From NCBI GenBank assembly GCA_902627735.1, contig CACOKI010000005.1, forward strand, positions 18,917-82,916: 64,000 bases of DNA. Direction: 5' to 3'. Position 1 is the first letter of the stretch. Each line of letters begins with the position of its first letter. The notes under the pieces are model-generated. The model was not told where the DNA came from, ran no database searches, and saw only the letters and a list, made by a program, of their open reading frames with translations. The position numbers were made by a program, and so were the translations under genes. Source of the DNA: an uncultured Pelagibacteraceae bacterium. Its GTDB lineage: Bacteria > Pseudomonadota > Alphaproteobacteria > Pelagibacterales > Pelagibacteraceae. Shown here in pieces: positions 37,473 to 48,262 of this stretch.

Positions 37473-38474
37473 TTGAGCAATACATTTAAAAAAAATCTTC
37501 AATCTGAATTAAAATTTGTTTACTCAGAAAATAATTCATTAAGCGTAATTTTTCATGATAACGATTTGTTAATGGGTGTGGTTGGGGAATTTAATAAAAA
37601 TTTGAAAGAATTAGAGAAAATTACTGGTGCCAATCTTTATTCAAGAGGTAATTCTATTTTGATCAAATCTTCGCCCGAAAAAAATGAAATTTTGAAGAAT
37701 GCCATTCAATTTCTTGTAAATCAGTTTAATAATAATGGAAGTATAGAGTCAGAGGATATCTTATCTTCTGTAGATAAATTCATGATTAACGAAAAAGTTA
37801 AAAATACAAATGTTACAGACATAATTAAAACTCCAAAAAAATCTATTATACCAAGATCTGAAAAACAAAAAGAATATGTGAGAGCACTAAGGCAAAATGA
37901 AATAATTATTTCTGCTGGACCTGCTGGCACAGGAAAAACTTTTTTGGCAGTTGCAGTAGGATTAACAATGTTATTAGAAAAAAAAATTGAGAGAATAATA
38001 TTATCAAGACCAGCTGTTGAAGCTGGTGAAAGGTTAGGTTTTTTACCAGGGGATATGAAAGAAAAAGTTGATCCATATTTAAGACCTTTATATGACTCTC
38101 TTTATGATCTTTTTCATTTTGAAAAAATTCAAAGAATGATTGAAATTGGTGATATTGAAATTGCTCCATTAGCATTTATGAGAGGAAGAACTTTAAAAAA
38201 TTCATTTGCTATTCTTGATGAAGCCCAAAATGCAACAGATACTCAAATAAAAATGTTTCTGACTAGAATTGGTGAAAATTCTAAAATAGTTGTTAATGGA
38301 GATCCTACTCAGATAGATCTACCTAATAAAAAGATGTCAGGTTTAGAAAGATCTAAAAAAATCTTATCTCATTTAAATGAAATCGCTGTTGTAGATTTTG
38401 ATCATTCTGATGTTGTAAGACATCCACTAGTATCAAAAATTGTTAAAGCGTATAACAATAATGATCAAAGTTAA
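37473..38474 (+). CDS. PhoH-family ATPase
   Basis: The 333-aa protein has an N-terminal KH-like region and the PhoH ATPase core: Walker A GPAGTGKTFLAVAVG (about residues 149-163), SRPAVEAGERLGFLPGD and Walker B FAILDEAQNA. PhoH proteins (YbeZ in E. coli) bind RNA and act with the rRNA endonuclease YbeY, whose gene follows with a 14-nt overlap. The only upstream start is TTG at 37473, 2 nt after the miaB stop, without a visible Shine-Dalgarno; no in-frame ATG occurs early enough to be an alternative. Confidence 0.95.
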   Translation: MSNTFKKNLQSELKFVYSENNSLSVIFHDNDLLMGVVGEFNKNLKELEKITGANLYSRGNSILIKSSPEKNEILKNAIQFLVNQFNNNGSIESEDILSSVDKFMINEKVKNTNVTDIIKTPKKSIIPRSEKQKEYVRALRQNEIIISAGPAGTGKTFLAVAVGLTMLLEKKIERIILSRPAVEAGERLGFLPGDMKEKVDPYLRPLYDSLYDLFHFEKIQRMIEIGDIEIAPLAFMRGRTLKNSFAILDEAQNATDTQIKMFLTRIGENSKIVVNGDPTQIDLPNKKMSGLERSKKILSHLNEIAVVDFDHSDVVRHPLVSKIVKAYNNNDQS

Positions 38475-38922
38475 TGTTTTTTCAGAGGAAAAATCTTGGT
38501 CAAAAAAGTTAAAAAAAAAAGAAATTTTTTTTAACCAAATTTGTAAACATTTTCCAAAAAAATTTAGATTTATAAATAAAAAAGTTTATCTAACGTTATT
38601 ACTCTCAAATAATAAAAAAATAAAAATTTTAAACAAAAAATTTAGGAATAAAAATAAACACACAGATGTTCTTTCTTTTCCATTTGATCAAGAAAAACAA
38701 ATGTCAAAAGAAGTTTATTTAGGTGATATCATAATTAGTTTTAATTATATAAATAAGCCTAAAAATTTGACCAATAAAGTTTTTAAAGAAAAAACCATAA
38801 AAATTTTCATACATGGTTTTTTACATTTATTAGGTTATGACCATATAAAAAATAAAGATTATGAAAAAATGTTTATCAAAGAACAAAAAATATTTAATTC
38901 TCTAAAAAAGATACTAAATTGA
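38461..38922 (+). CDS. ybeY: rRNA maturation endoribonuclease YbeY
   Basis: YbeY is a zinc endoribonuclease involved in 16S rRNA 3' maturation and ribosome quality control. The zinc triad motif HGFLHLLGYDH is complete, preceded by RNKNKHTDVLSFPF and YLGDIIIS, which are family hallmarks. I chose the ATG at 38461 (MIKVNVFSEEK, 153 aa), 14 nt inside phoH; a TTG 21 nt upstream would also be in frame. The stop shares bases with the TTG start of lnt. Confidence 0.95.
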   Translation: MIKVNVFSEEKSWSKKLKKKEIFFNQICKHFPKKFRFINKKVYLTLLLSNNKKIKILNKKFRNKNKHTDVLSFPFDQEKQMSKEVYLGDIIISFNYINKPKNLTNKVFKEKTIKIFIHGFLHLLGYDHIKNKDYEKMFIKEQKIFNSLKKILN

Positions 38923-40460
38923 AAAAAAAATTTATAATCGAAAATTTTGTATTATTTATTCTAGGAGTTTTTTCTTCGTTTAGTTTACCACCATTTAACT
39001 TTTTCTTTATAAATTTTTTTACTTTAAGTATTTTTTTTATTTTTTTAGTTAAAAGACTTAAAAAAGAAAAAAAAAAATTTTTCTTTTTTTATGGTTGGTT
39101 TTTTGGTTTTGGTTATTTTTTGACAAATTTATATTGGATTACAATATCTTTAACTTTTGATGAAAATTTGAATTTTTTGATCCCACTTGCTTTAATTTTA
39201 ATTCCATCTTTTTTAGCTCTATTTTATGGCTTAATCACATTTTTATTTTATCTTTTAAATCCAAAAAATCTTTTATGCGCATTTTTTATTTTCTCTCTTT
39301 TATTTGGTGTTATGGAATATATTAGAGGAACAATTTTGTCAGGTTTTCCTTGGAATTTGTTTGTTTATAGTTTTTCTGAAAATTTAAATTTTATAAGTAT
39401 TCTATCTTTAATTGGCACATATTCATTAAACTTATTTGTTATAAGTTTATTTACAGCACCAGCTATATACATTTTAAAAAGATCAAAGATAGATATATTT
39501 GTATGTATTTTGATATTCCTTTTACCTACCTTTTTTTTAATCTACGGGACACTTCAAAAGCAAAAGTTTTTAAATAAAGATGAAATAGAAATTCCATATA
39601 CAATTAGAATTATTGGATCAAATATAAGTTTAGAGAAATATTACGATAGTGCTAGCACTAAGAGTGTTATTGAGGAATTAATTTCATTAAGTTCGCCAAC
39701 AAAAAATAAAAAGATATTTTTTTTATGGCCAGAGGTAATTATACCAAATACTTATAGAGATGAATTGTATCTTTATAATGAAATTTTCAAAAAAAATTTT
39801 AATGAAAACCACATAATTGGTTTGGGCATTATAAGTCGAGAGCTTATTAATAATGAATATAGTTTTTATAATTCTTTTTCAATATTTGATAAAGATTTAA
39901 ACTTAATTGAAAATTACGATAAAAATAATTTAGTTCCGTTTGGTGAATTTATCCCTTTTGAAAATTTATTAAATAAAATTGGTTTAAAAGTAATTACAAA
40001 CAATTTTGGATCTTTTTCAAAAGGTAAAGAAAGAAGAATTATTGACATAAAAGATAATTTCGAGAATTTTAAATTTCTACCACTTATTTGCTATGAAATT
40101 ATTTATAGTGGAAATTTATCAAAAAATTTTGATTTTGATTTTATTTTTAATATTTCTGAAGATGGATGGTTTGGAAAATCTATTGGGCCCAAACAACATT
40201 TTACTCATAGCATATTTAGAGCGATAGAAAATGGTAAATATGTTATTAGATCCGCTAATAATGGCATGGCCGGAGTAATTAATCCACTAGGAGAAATTGA
40301 GCAAAAAATAAACTTTGGGGAAGATGGTTATATTGATTTTAATAAGAGAAAGAATGTAGATAAAACAATTTTTTCTACAATTGGAAATTTAATATTTGTA
40401 TTTTTAATTTTGTTGTATATTTTTCTTATATTTTCATTTAATAGGATCAAAAATGAGTAA
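38919..40460 (+). CDS. lnt: Apolipoprotein N-acyltransferase
   Basis: Lnt attaches the third acyl chain to lipoproteins at the periplasmic face of the inner membrane. The 513-aa protein has six or so N-terminal membrane segments (about residues 5-210) and a nitrilase-like domain with the Glu in LWPEVIIPN, a Lys in [12 protein letters not shown] context and the catalytic Cys in LICYEIIYS (about residue 391). It starts with TTG in a TTGA overlap with ybeY and ends 8 nt inside metK. The 14-bp palindrome at 39647-39660 within this gene is probably accidental. Confidence 0.96.
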   Translation: MKKKFIIENFVLFILGVFSSFSLPPFNFFFINFFTLSIFFIFLVKRLKKEKKKFFFFYGWFFGFGYFLTNLYWITISLTFDENLNFLIPLALILIPSFLALFYGLITFLFYLLNPKNLLCAFFIFSLLFGVMEYIRGTILSGFPWNLFVYSFSENLNFISILSLIGTYSLNLFVISLFTAPAIYILKRSKIDIFVCILIFLLPTFFLIYGTLQKQKFLNKDEIEIPYTIRIIGSNISLEKYYDSASTKSVIEELISLSSPTKNKKIFFLWPEVIIPNTYRDELYLYNEIFKKNFNENHIIGLGIISRELINNEYSFYNSFSIFDKDLNLIENYDKNNLVPFGEFIPFENLLNKIGLKVITNNFGSFSKGKERRIIDIKDNFENFKFLPLICYEIIYSGNLSKNFDFDFIFNISEDGWFGKSIGPKQHFTHSIFRAIENGKYVIRSANNGMAGVINPLGEIEQKINFGEDGYIDFNKRKNVDKTIFSTIGNLIFVFLILLYIFLIFSFNRIKNE

Positions 40461-41622
40461 TTTAAGAGATTTTCTTTTTACTAGTGAGTCTGTATCAGAG
40501 GGACATCCAGACAAAGTCTCAGATAGAATATCTGACATGGTAGTTGATACTTATATTTCTGGTGATCCTTACTCAAGAGTAGCTTGCGAAACTCTTACAA
40601 CAACTAATAAAGTTGTATTAGCTGGTGAAGTTAGAGGACCTGAAATTAATAAAGAAGAACTTATTTCCAAAGTAAGAAATTGCATTAAAGATATAGGTTA
40701 TGACCAAGATGGTTTTACCTGGAAAGAGGCCACAAAAATAGAAAGCCACTTACACTCTCAATCAAAAGATATTGCCATGGGTGTAGATTCTGCTGGTAAT
40801 AAGGACGAGGGGGCTGGCGATCAAGGGATAATGTTTGGTTATGCTTGTAATGAAACAGACGTATTGATGCCTGCTCCAATTCATTATTCTCATAAAATAC
40901 TTAGATTGATGGCGGAAGATAGAAAATCAGGAAAATTAAAAAATATTGAACCAGACTCAAAAAGCCAGGTAACATTTGAGTACATAAATGGAAAACCATT
41001 TAAAGTTAAATCTGTTGTAATTTCTTCTCAACATTCTGCAGATGTGAATCAAAAAGATGTTAAAGAATTATTAAGACCTTATATGTTAAATTCTATTCCA
41101 AAGGAGTTTATGAAGGGATTTAAAGAAGAAGAATTTTATGTAAATCCAACAGGTAATTTTGTTATAGGAGGGCCTGATGGAGATTGTGGGTTGACTGGTA
41201 GAAAAATTATAGTTGATACATATGGGGGAGCTGCACCACATGGTGGCGGAGCATTTTCAGGCAAGGACCCAACAAAAGTAGATAGATCAGCTGCTTACGC
41301 AGCAAGATATATTGCAAAAAATGTTGTAGCTTCAAAATTAAGTAATAAGTGTTTAATTCAATTAGCTTATGCAATTGGAGTATCAAAACCTTTATCAATC
41401 TATGTTGATCTTTTTGATAATGATATCGAAAAAAATAAATTTGTAGTTGAACAGATTAAAAAGAATTTTGATTTAAGCCCGAGGGGGATAAGAGAGATGT
41501 TAAATTTGAATAAGCCAATTTATGAAAAAACAGCCTCCTATGGTCATTTTGGTCGTTCGCCAGAAACTGATGGAGCATTTTCATGGGAAAAAACAGACAA
41601 AACTAATGTTTTTTCAAAATAG
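40453..41622 (+). CDS. metK: S-adenosylmethionine synthetase
   Basis: MetK makes SAM from methionine and ATP. The 389-aa protein is full length, with [20 protein letters not shown] at the N-terminus, the ATP-binding [12 protein letters not shown] and the P-loop-like [16 protein letters not shown] near the C-terminal third. The start overlaps the lnt end by 8 nt, which leaves no place for a SAM riboswitch immediately upstream. In many alphaproteobacteria trmB and rimP follow metK; here the next gene is nusA. Confidence 0.98.
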   Translation: MSNLRDFLFTSESVSEGHPDKVSDRISDMVVDTYISGDPYSRVACETLTTTNKVVLAGEVRGPEINKEELISKVRNCIKDIGYDQDGFTWKEATKIESHLHSQSKDIAMGVDSAGNKDEGAGDQGIMFGYACNETDVLMPAPIHYSHKILRLMAEDRKSGKLKNIEPDSKSQVTFEYINGKPFKVKSVVISSQHSADVNQKDVKELLRPYMLNSIPKEFMKGFKEEEFYVNPTGNFVIGGPDGDCGLTGRKIIVDTYGGAAPHGGGAFSGKDPTKVDRSAAYAARYIAKNVVASKLSNKCLIQLAYAIGVSKPLSIYVDLFDNDIEKNKFVVEQIKKNFDLSPRGIREMLNLNKPIYEKTASYGHFGRSPETDGAFSWEKTDKTNVFSK

Positions 41623-41628
41623 TTACTA

Positions 41629-41656
41629 TTGAATATTTAAAAAACTCTAATATATT
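41629..41656 (+). promoter_or_regulatory. Candidate nusA promoter
   Basis: TTGAAT (41629-41634) and TATATT (41651-41656) are separated by 16 bp, a reasonable sigma-70 pair, placed directly after the metK stop. Initiation at about 41663 would give a transcript that runs through the terminator hairpin at 41679-41705 before reaching nusA. This is sequence-based only. Confidence 0.4.
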
Positions 41657-41678
41657 CCAAGTACATTGTTGAATTATC

Positions 41679-41705
41679 AAAATGGGCTGTTGCCCATTTT
41701 TTTTT
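41679..41705 (+). terminator. Intrinsic terminator/possible attenuator before nusA
   Basis: AAAATGGGC (41679-41687) pairs perfectly with GCCCATTTT (41692-41700) around the tetraloop TGTT, and the T run continues to 41705, giving nine consecutive T. It lies 56 bp after metK and only 15 bp before the nusA ATG (41721); the nusA Shine-Dalgarno GGAG (41706-41709) begins on the next base after the T run. It is either the metK terminator or an attenuator in the nusA leader. Confidence 0.9.
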
Positions 41706-41720
41706 GGAGCAAACAAATAA

Positions 41721-43274
41721 ATGTTAAATAAAAGAGCTGATAAATTAGAATTACTTAGAATTGCTGAAGCGGTAGCTTTAGAAAAATCAATTGATAAAGA
41801 ATTAATTATATCTTCGATGGAAACTGGAATAGCTAAGGCAGCAAAATCAAAATTTGGACAAGATAATGATATAATGGTTTTAATAAATCGTGATAATGGA
41901 GATATTGAAATTTTTAGAAAATTGATAATTTCACAAAATCCAGAGAACTCAAATACAGAAATCAAACTAGAAGATGCAATAAACTTAAGTGAAATTAACA
42001 AAGGTAAAAAGATTGGAGATGAAGTTTTACAACCCTTACCATCCTTTGATTTTGGGAGAATAGCAGCTCAAACTGCAAAACAAGTAATAAATTTTAATGT
42101 TAGAGAAGCTGAGCGTGAAAGGCAATACAATGATTTTAAAGATAAAAAGGACACAATTTTAAGTGGTATAGTAAAAAGATTAGAATTTGGAAATGTTATT
42201 ATTGATCTAGGTAGAACAGAAGCCTTACTTCAAAAAAACGAATTAATCCCCCGAGAAAACATAAAAGCAGGCGATAGAATCAAAGCTTATTGTTATGACG
42301 TTAGACGAGAACAAAGAGGACAACAAATATTTTTATCAAGAGCACATCCTAAATTTATGGAGAAACTTTTTATACAAGAGGTACCAGAAATATATGATGG
42401 TTTGATTGAAATAAAATCTTCATCAAGAGATCCTGGTAGTAGGGCAAAAATTTGTGTTAAAGCAGTCGACACATCTTTAGACCCTGTTGGAGCGTGTGTA
42501 GGTATGAGAGGCTCAAGAGTTCAGGCAGTTGTAAATGAGTTACAAGGAGAAAAAATTGATATTGTAAATTGGTCTGAAGATCCTGCTGTTTTAGTTTCTA
42601 ATGCTTTATCACCAGCAGAAGTTCAAAGAGTGAATGTAGACCTCGAGAGAAAAAAATTAGATGTTATTTTAAGTGAAGAAAATTTAAGTAAAGCTATAGG
42701 CAGAAGAGGTCAAAATGTTAGATTAGCAACCAAGCTTTTAAATTATGAAATAAATATTATGACTGACCAAGAAGACTCGGAGAAAAGACAATTAGAGTTT
42801 AAAGAAAAAACAGAAAACTTTGTTAAGAATTTAGAGCTTGATGAGACATTGGGTCAATTATTAGTTGCTGAAGGTTTTTCAACCATTGATGATATAAAAG
42901 ATAGTTCTATAGAAAATTTGTCAAAAATTGAAGGAATTGAAGAGGATACGGCAAAGGCATTAATTGAAAGAGCAAAAGAATTTCACTTAAAAGATCAAGA
43001 GGATATATCTCAAAGAATCAAAGAATTAGGCTTAGCGGATGATTTAATTAATTTAAAAGGTTTAACTCCAGGAATGTTAGTTACTCTTGGTGAGCAAAAA
43101 ATATTAAATTTACAAGATTTTGCTGATTTGGCGTCAGATGAATTGACAGGTGGTTTTGATATGATTAAAGGAGAAAAAATTAAAATCCAGGGATTTTTAG
43201 AAGATTTTGCTTTATCTAAAAATGAGGCAGATGAATTAATAATGTCAGCAAGAAAAATTATTTATAAAAATTAG
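41721..43274 (+). CDS. nusA: Transcription termination/antitermination factor NusA
   Basis: NusA binds RNA polymerase and modulates pausing, termination and antitermination. The 517-aa protein has the N-terminal polymerase-binding domain, an S1 domain (ILSGIVKRLEFGNVIIDLGRTEALL), KH domains (VGACVGMRGSRVQAVVNELQGE and AIGRRGQNVRLATKLL) and C-terminal acidic repeats, as in proteobacterial NusA. Just upstream is an intrinsic terminator, a potential target for feedback by NusA. rimP, usually directly upstream, is absent, and ylxR is absent between it and infB. Confidence 0.98.
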   Translation: MLNKRADKLELLRIAEAVALEKSIDKELIISSMETGIAKAAKSKFGQDNDIMVLINRDNGDIEIFRKLIISQNPENSNTEIKLEDAINLSEINKGKKIGDEVLQPLPSFDFGRIAAQTAKQVINFNVREAERERQYNDFKDKKDTILSGIVKRLEFGNVIIDLGRTEALLQKNELIPRENIKAGDRIKAYCYDVRREQRGQQIFLSRAHPKFMEKLFIQEVPEIYDGLIEIKSSSRDPGSRAKICVKAVDTSLDPVGACVGMRGSRVQAVVNELQGEKIDIVNWSEDPAVLVSNALSPAEVQRVNVDLERKKLDVILSEENLSKAIGRRGQNVRLATKLLNYEINIMTDQEDSEKRQLEFKEKTENFVKNLELDETLGQLLVAEGFSTIDDIKDSSIENLSKIEGIEEDTAKALIERAKEFHLKDQEDISQRIKELGLADDLINLKGLTPGMLVTLGEQKILNLQDFADLASDELTGGFDMIKGEKIKIQGFLEDFALSKNEADELIMSARKIIYKN

Positions 43275-43284
43275 TGGATGAAAA

Positions 43285-45501
43285 ATGGAGAACAAAAAAA
43301 CAAAACTTACTATCTCTGGAAATCCAAAAAGATCTTTTAAAAAATTTGAGACTAATAAATCACAAGGAAAAAAAACTGTTGTAATAGACAAACAAAGAGG
43401 TGGATACACAAACAAAGGAAGTTTTTACAAACAATCTTCATCAAAATTACCACCATCAAGTTTTAAAAAAGATAAAAATTTTAAGTCGGGTTTTAACTTA
43501 AAAACACCTACTACCCCAACAGATTTTGAGAGACGTAAGTTAGCAGAACAAAGAGCAACCAAAAGACTTAAAGAAGATACTGATGGCAAAGATAGAAAAT
43601 CAAAATCTGGTACTAAAAAAAGAGAAGTTAAACTAACAGTTTCAAGAGCGTTAAGTGACGAGATTGAAACAAGAGAAAGAAGTCTTGCATCAGTTAAACG
43701 AGCAAGACAAAAAGAACTTAAAAATGCAAATAAAGAGGATAATAAAGAAAATACAAAGCCTATCAAAAGAGATGTAAATATTCCAGAGGCCATAACAGTA
43801 AGAGAGCTTGCTAATAGGATGGCCGAACAATCTAGCAATGTAATTAAACATTTATTTGGTATGGGGGTAACAGTAACAATTAATCAAACTTTAGCTGCAG
43901 ATACAGCTGAGTATTTAGTTAAAGAATTTGGTCATAATCCAATTAGAGAGGAAAAAGCTGAGGAAATAATTAAAAAAATAAAAGACTCTCGAACCGAAAA
44001 CTTAAAGAATAGGGCTCCAATAATAACAGTTATGGGACACGTTGATCATGGCAAAACCTCAGTGCTTGATGTTCTAAGAAGCGCCAATGTTGTATCTGGA
44101 GAATTTGGTGGAATAACTCAACATATAGGTGCTTATCAAATTGAAAATAAATCAAGTAAATTGACATTTATTGATACACCTGGACATGCAGCTTTTACTG
44201 AAATGAGAGCAAGAGGTTCAAAATTGACTGACATTGTTGTATTAGTTGTTGCAGCCGATGATGGAGTAAAACCTCAAACAATAGAGTCCATCAAGCATGC
44301 TAAAGCCGCTAATGTTCCAATCGTAGTTGCAATTAATAAATGTGATTTACCGGAGTCTGATTCAAAAAAAGTAAAAAATCAATTATTAGAACATGAATTA
44401 ATTTCTGAGGATTTGTCTGGTGATACATTGATGGTAGAAATTTCAGCAAAAACAAAATTAAATTTAGATAAACTAATTGAAGCAATAATTCTTCAAGCTG
44501 AAATATTAGATTTAAAAACTGATTTTGAGTCAAAAGCTACAGGTATTGTCTTGGAATCAAAAATAGATATTGGAAAAGGTCCCGTTGCAAATGTGATTGT
44601 GACGTCAGGAACTTTAAAGAAAGGTGATTATTTTGTTTGTGGTGTGAGATGGGGTAAAGTAAGAGCTATTGTAAATGATAAAGGAAAAATCATAAACGAG
44701 GCATTGCCATCTACCCCAGTAGAAATTTTAGGGATCAATGGTGCAGCAAAATCAGGAGATGATTTTATAGTTTTAGATAGTGAAAAAGAGGCTAAATCAT
44801 TAAGTGAAAGTAGAGCTCAAGAAATAAAAGAAATTAAAAATCCTTTAACTCTTGCGACTCAGGAGTCAGCATTTTCAAATAACTCATCCGAAGAATTAAA
44901 TTTGATAATAAAATCAGATGTTCATGGATCATCCGAGGCAATTAAAAATGCAATAAGTCAGATCAAACATGATGAAGTTAAGCCAAAAATAATTTTGGCT
45001 GATATAGGGATGGTAACAGAAACAGATGTAAATTTGGCAAAGGCTTCGAATGCTGTTTTAGTTGCTTTTAATGTCAAACCTAGTAAAGAAGCAAAAATAT
45101 TAGCTGAAAAAGAAAGCATAATTATTTCCTCGTTTAATATAATATACGAGGTATTAGATTATATTAAAAAAAGATTATCTGGTTTACTTACTCCAGATGT
45201 TCAAGAAACAATTACTGGAACTGCACAGGTCCTGGAAATATTTAAAGTTTCAGGTGCAGGGAAAGTGGCAGGTTCGAAAGTAACTGACGGTGAAATCTCT
45301 AGTGTTTCTAGTGTAAGAATTATTAGAGATGGTAGCATAATATTTACCGGAAAAATTGGATCAATTTTTAGGGAAAAAAACCAGGTAAAACAAGTTAACA
45401 GTGGTCAGGAATGTGGAATTACCTTAAAAGATTATGTAGATTTTCAAAAAAACGATACAATTGAGGCGTTTAGTGTTACATCAAAGGAAAGAACAATATA
45501 A
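43285..45501 (+). CDS. infB: Translation initiation factor IF-2
   Basis: IF-2 is the GTPase that positions initiator tRNA. The 738-aa protein has a shorter than usual basic N-terminal region (about residues 1-165), an IF2_N segment ([25 protein letters not shown] region, landmark near residue 175), the GTPase with GHVDHGKTS (about 251), DTPGHAAF and NKCD, and C-terminal domains including the fMet-tRNA-binding one. It starts 10 nt after nusA and ends sharing one base with rbfA (TAATG). Confidence 0.98.
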   Translation: MENKKTKLTISGNPKRSFKKFETNKSQGKKTVVIDKQRGGYTNKGSFYKQSSSKLPPSSFKKDKNFKSGFNLKTPTTPTDFERRKLAEQRATKRLKEDTDGKDRKSKSGTKKREVKLTVSRALSDEIETRERSLASVKRARQKELKNANKEDNKENTKPIKRDVNIPEAITVRELANRMAEQSSNVIKHLFGMGVTVTINQTLAADTAEYLVKEFGHNPIREEKAEEIIKKIKDSRTENLKNRAPIITVMGHVDHGKTSVLDVLRSANVVSGEFGGITQHIGAYQIENKSSKLTFIDTPGHAAFTEMRARGSKLTDIVVLVVAADDGVKPQTIESIKHAKAANVPIVVAINKCDLPESDSKKVKNQLLEHELISEDLSGDTLMVEISAKTKLNLDKLIEAIILQAEILDLKTDFESKATGIVLESKIDIGKGPVANVIVTSGTLKKGDYFVCGVRWGKVRAIVNDKGKIINEALPSTPVEILGINGAAKSGDDFIVLDSEKEAKSLSESRAQEIKEIKNPLTLATQESAFSNNSSEELNLIIKSDVHGSSEAIKNAISQIKHDEVKPKIILADIGMVTETDVNLAKASNAVLVAFNVKPSKEAKILAEKESIIISSFNIIYEVLDYIKKRLSGLLTPDVQETITGTAQVLEIFKVSGAGKVAGSKVTDGEISSVSSVRIIRDGSIIFTGKIGSIFREKNQVKQVNSGQECGITLKDYVDFQKNDTIEAFSVTSKERTI

Positions 45502-45869
45502 TGGCTGATAGAATAGGAAAACCGTTAACTCAAAGACAGTTAAGAGTAGGAGAAATGATTAAACAATCTTTAGGTATGATTTTTTTAAGAAATGAGGCTA
45601 AAGTGCCAAATTTAGAAACCAATACTATTACTGTAACTGAAGTGAGGATGAGTCAAGATTTAAAAATTGCTAAAGCATATGTACTTCCACTAGGTGGAAA
45701 AAATGCTGAAGAAGTAATAGAAAAATTGAGAGAGTATTCTTTTTTAATTAGAAAAATTTTATCACAAAAAATAATGATAAAATTTTTACCTAAATTACTT
45801 TTTAGAAAAGACGAGTCTTTTGAATATGCAGAAAAAATAGAAAATTTAATTAAACAAACAAATAAATAG
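45501..45869 (+). CDS. rbfA: Ribosome-binding factor A
   Basis: RbfA is a 30S maturation factor with a KH-like fold. The 122-aa protein shows RQLRVGEMIKQSLGMIF, ITVTEVRMSQDLKIAKAYVLPLGG and RKILSQKIMIKFLPKLLFRKDESFEYAEKIE-like helices typical of the family (the last as a landmark near residue 80). It is coupled to infB by TAATG. truB, which in many proteobacteria sits between rbfA and rpsO, is missing; rpsO begins 11 nt downstream. Confidence 0.95.
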   Translation: MADRIGKPLTQRQLRVGEMIKQSLGMIFLRNEAKVPNLETNTITVTEVRMSQDLKIAKAYVLPLGGKNAEEVIEKLREYSFLIRKILSQKIMIKFLPKLLFRKDESFEYAEKIENLIKQTNK

Positions 45870-45880
45870 GAAATAAAAAG

Positions 45881-46129
45881 ATGAATAAAAAAGCTAAAGA
45901 ATTGGCAATACATGGTAATGATACTGGATCTTCAGAAATACAAATAGCCTTATTAACTGATAAAATTGATAGTTTATCTAAACATATTAAACAGTTTAAG
46001 AAAGATAAGCATTCTTCATTGGGGTTATTAAAAGCGGTTAATAGAAGAAAAAAATTATTAGAATATCTAAAAAAAAATAAGATTGATTCTTACAAAAATG
46101 TACTATCGAAGTTGAAATTAAGAAAGTAG
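45881..46129 (+). CDS. rpsO: 30S ribosomal protein S15
   Basis: S15 is an early-binding 30S protein contacting 16S helices 20-22. The 82-aa protein is slightly shorter than the usual 88-89 aa, because it begins MNKKAKELAIHGNDTGSSE and lacks a few N-terminal residues. The core HGNDTGSSEIQIALLT, KDKHSSLGLLKAVNRRKKLLEYLKK is intact. It precedes pnp, the common rpsO-pnp order; the 57-bp gap to the chosen pnp start shows no clear hairpin. Confidence 0.97.
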   Translation: MNKKAKELAIHGNDTGSSEIQIALLTDKIDSLSKHIKQFKKDKHSSLGLLKAVNRRKKLLEYLKKNKIDSYKNVLSKLKLRK

Positions 46130-46186
46130 CAACCAAGATAAATAGAATTGAATTGAACGAAAAGAATGAAACGAAATGGAAATGAA

Positions 46187-48259
46187 ATGTTTAAAGTATA
46201 TAAGAAGGAAATTGAAGTAGCAGGAAAAAAGATAAGTTTAGAAACAGGTAAAATAGCAAGACAGGCAGACGGTGCAATAATTGCAACATGTGGAGAGACA
46301 GTAGTTTTAGCAACAGTGGTAGGCGCAAAAAAAGTAAATCCTGATGTGGATTATTTTCCATTATCTGTAAATTATCAGGAAAAATACTACGCAGCAGGAA
46401 AAATTCCTGGTGGATATTTTAAAAGAGAAGCAAGACCAACTGAAAGTGAAACGTTAATCTCTAGATTAATAGACAGACCAATCAGACCTCTTTTTCCGGA
46501 TGAATTTAAAAATGAAGTTCAGTTATTACCTACAGTTATTTCATACGACAAAGAAAATGAAGCAGATATATTATCGATTACAGCTTCATCAGCAGCATTA
46601 GCTATATCAGGAATGCCATTTATGGGCCCAGTTGGTGCTTCAAGAGTTGGATATATAGATGGAAAATATGTTTTAAACCCATCAAAAGTTGAGCTTGAAA
46701 AATCAAAATTAGACTTAGTTGTAGCAGGTACAAAAGATGCTGTGCTTATGGTCGAATCTGAGGCAAATGGTTTAACAGAAGAAGAAATGTTAAATGCAGT
46801 TAAATTTGGTCATGAAGGTTTCGTTCCAGTTATTAAAATGATTGAGGAACTTGCAAAAGAATGTAGAAAACCTGAATGGATTGTTGAAAAGAAAGATCTA
46901 TCTGAAATAAAGAAAAAACTTGAAGAAACTTTTACTAAAGATTTGAAAAAAGCCTTTGCAACAAGAAACAAACAAGATAGGTCAAATCAAATTTCAGAAA
47001 TAACTGATAAGGCAAAAAAACTTTATGAGGAAAATGAAAATTATACAGATTTAGATGTAAATTCTGAGCTTAAAAAAATAGAAAAATCAATTGTAAGAAC
47101 AGACATATTAAAAAACAAAAATAGAATTGATGGTAGAGGATTATCTGAAGTAAGACCTATATCTTGTGAAGTTGGTATTTTACCTAGAGTTCATGGTTCA
47201 GCTTTATTTACTAGAGGAGAAACACAAGCAATAGTAACGGCTACTTTAGGTACTTCTGATGATGAGCAAAGAATTGAGAGCTTAGATGGGTTACAAAGAG
47301 AAAGATTTATGCTTCACTATAATTTTCCACCATTTTCAGTTGGAGAAACAGGAAGAATAGGAACTGGTAGAAGAGAAATAGGACATGGTAAATTAGCTTG
47401 GAGAGCTATTCACTCCTCGTTACCATCAAAAGAGTCATTTCCATATACTTTTAGAGTTGTGTCTGAGATTACCGAGTCAAATGGATCATCATCAATGGCC
47501 ACTGTTTGTGGTACATCGTTAGCATTAATGGATGCGGGAGTACCAATTAAAGAACCAGTTGCAGGTATTGCAATGGGATTAATTAAAGAGGGCGACGATT
47601 TTAGTGTCTTATCAGATATTTTAGGAGATGAGGACCACTTAGGTGATATGGATTTTAAAGTAGCTGGAACCAAGGATGGAATTACCTCTCTTCAAATGGA
47701 TATAAAAATTACTGGTATTACATTTGAAATAATGGAACAGGCGTTAAGCCAAGCGAAAGATGGAAGAGTTCATATCTTGGGAGAAATGAATAAGGCTTTA
47801 TCTACTTCTAGATCTGATGTTGGAAAACACACCCCAAAAATGGAAAAAATTAATGTTGATAAAAAAGATATTGCAGCTGTGATAGGTAAAGGTGGTGCAA
47901 CAATTAGAGAGATTGTTGAAAAATCAGGTGCTAAAGTAGATGTAAATGATGAAGGAGTTGTAACAGTTGCTGCACCAGATGAGGAAGCAAGAAACATCGC
48001 CTTACAGATGATCAAGGACATTACCGCAAAAGCTGAACTTAACAAAATTTATTCTGGTAAAGTGATGAAGATTATGGAATTCGGAGCATTTGTTAATTTT
48101 TTAGGTAAACAAGATGGACTTGTACACATATCAGAACTTGCAGATAAAAGAGTGGCTAAAGTTACTGATGTTGTGAAGGAGGGTGATGAAGTGAAAGTTA
48201 AAGTAATTGGTTTTGATAGAGGTAAAGTAAAACTTTCTATGAAACAAGCTGCCGAATAA
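46187..48259 (+). CDS. pnp: Polyribonucleotide nucleotidyltransferase
   Basis: PNPase is a phosphorolytic 3'-5' exoribonuclease. I chose ATG 46187 ([13 protein letters not shown], 690 aa), which matches the family's N-terminus; an in-frame ATG 21 nt upstream (46166) adds an atypical MKRNGNE. The protein has two RNase PH domains ([13 protein letters not shown] and [15 protein letters not shown]...[12 protein letters not shown]), then KH ([15 protein letters not shown]) and S1 ([26 protein letters not shown]) domains. It ends 3 nt before the stop of the convergent small membrane protein gene. Confidence 0.98.
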   Translation: MFKVYKKEIEVAGKKISLETGKIARQADGAIIATCGETVVLATVVGAKKVNPDVDYFPLSVNYQEKYYAAGKIPGGYFKREARPTESETLISRLIDRPIRPLFPDEFKNEVQLLPTVISYDKENEADILSITASSAALAISGMPFMGPVGASRVGYIDGKYVLNPSKVELEKSKLDLVVAGTKDAVLMVESEANGLTEEEMLNAVKFGHEGFVPVIKMIEELAKECRKPEWIVEKKDLSEIKKKLEETFTKDLKKAFATRNKQDRSNQISEITDKAKKLYEENENYTDLDVNSELKKIEKSIVRTDILKNKNRIDGRGLSEVRPISCEVGILPRVHGSALFTRGETQAIVTATLGTSDDEQRIESLDGLQRERFMLHYNFPPFSVGETGRIGTGRREIGHGKLAWRAIHSSLPSKESFPYTFRVVSEITESNGSSSMATVCGTSLALMDAGVPIKEPVAGIAMGLIKEGDDFSVLSDILGDEDHLGDMDFKVAGTKDGITSLQMDIKITGITFEIMEQALSQAKDGRVHILGEMNKALSTSRSDVGKHTPKMEKINVDKKDIAAVIGKGGATIREIVEKSGAKVDVNDEGVVTVAAPDEEARNIALQMIKDITAKAELNKIYSGKVMKIMEFGAFVNFLGKQDGLVHISELADKRVAKVTDVVKEGDEVKVKVIGFDRGKVKLSMKQAAE

Positions 48260-48262
48260 CGA

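Noticed and set aside
39647..39660. Perfect 14-bp palindrome TAGTGCTAGCACTA in lnt
   Set aside because: Mid-gene, single occurrence, no associated promoter or repeat; resembles half of a CIRCE element only superficially (no N9 spacer). Probably chance.
40400..40460. Possible SAM riboswitch upstream of metK
   Set aside because: metK starts inside the lnt coding sequence, with no leader space and no pseudoknot-like pattern that I could see.
43425..43838. 137-aa open frame antisense to infB
   Set aside because: Ser/Leu-rich mirror of the basic Lys/Arg-rich IF-2 N-terminus; not a plausible gene.
46166..46186. Upstream in-frame ATG for pnp
   Set aside because: Adds seven residues (MKRNGNE) not expected at PNPase N-termini; ATG 46187 gives the family-typical [11 protein letters not shown] start.
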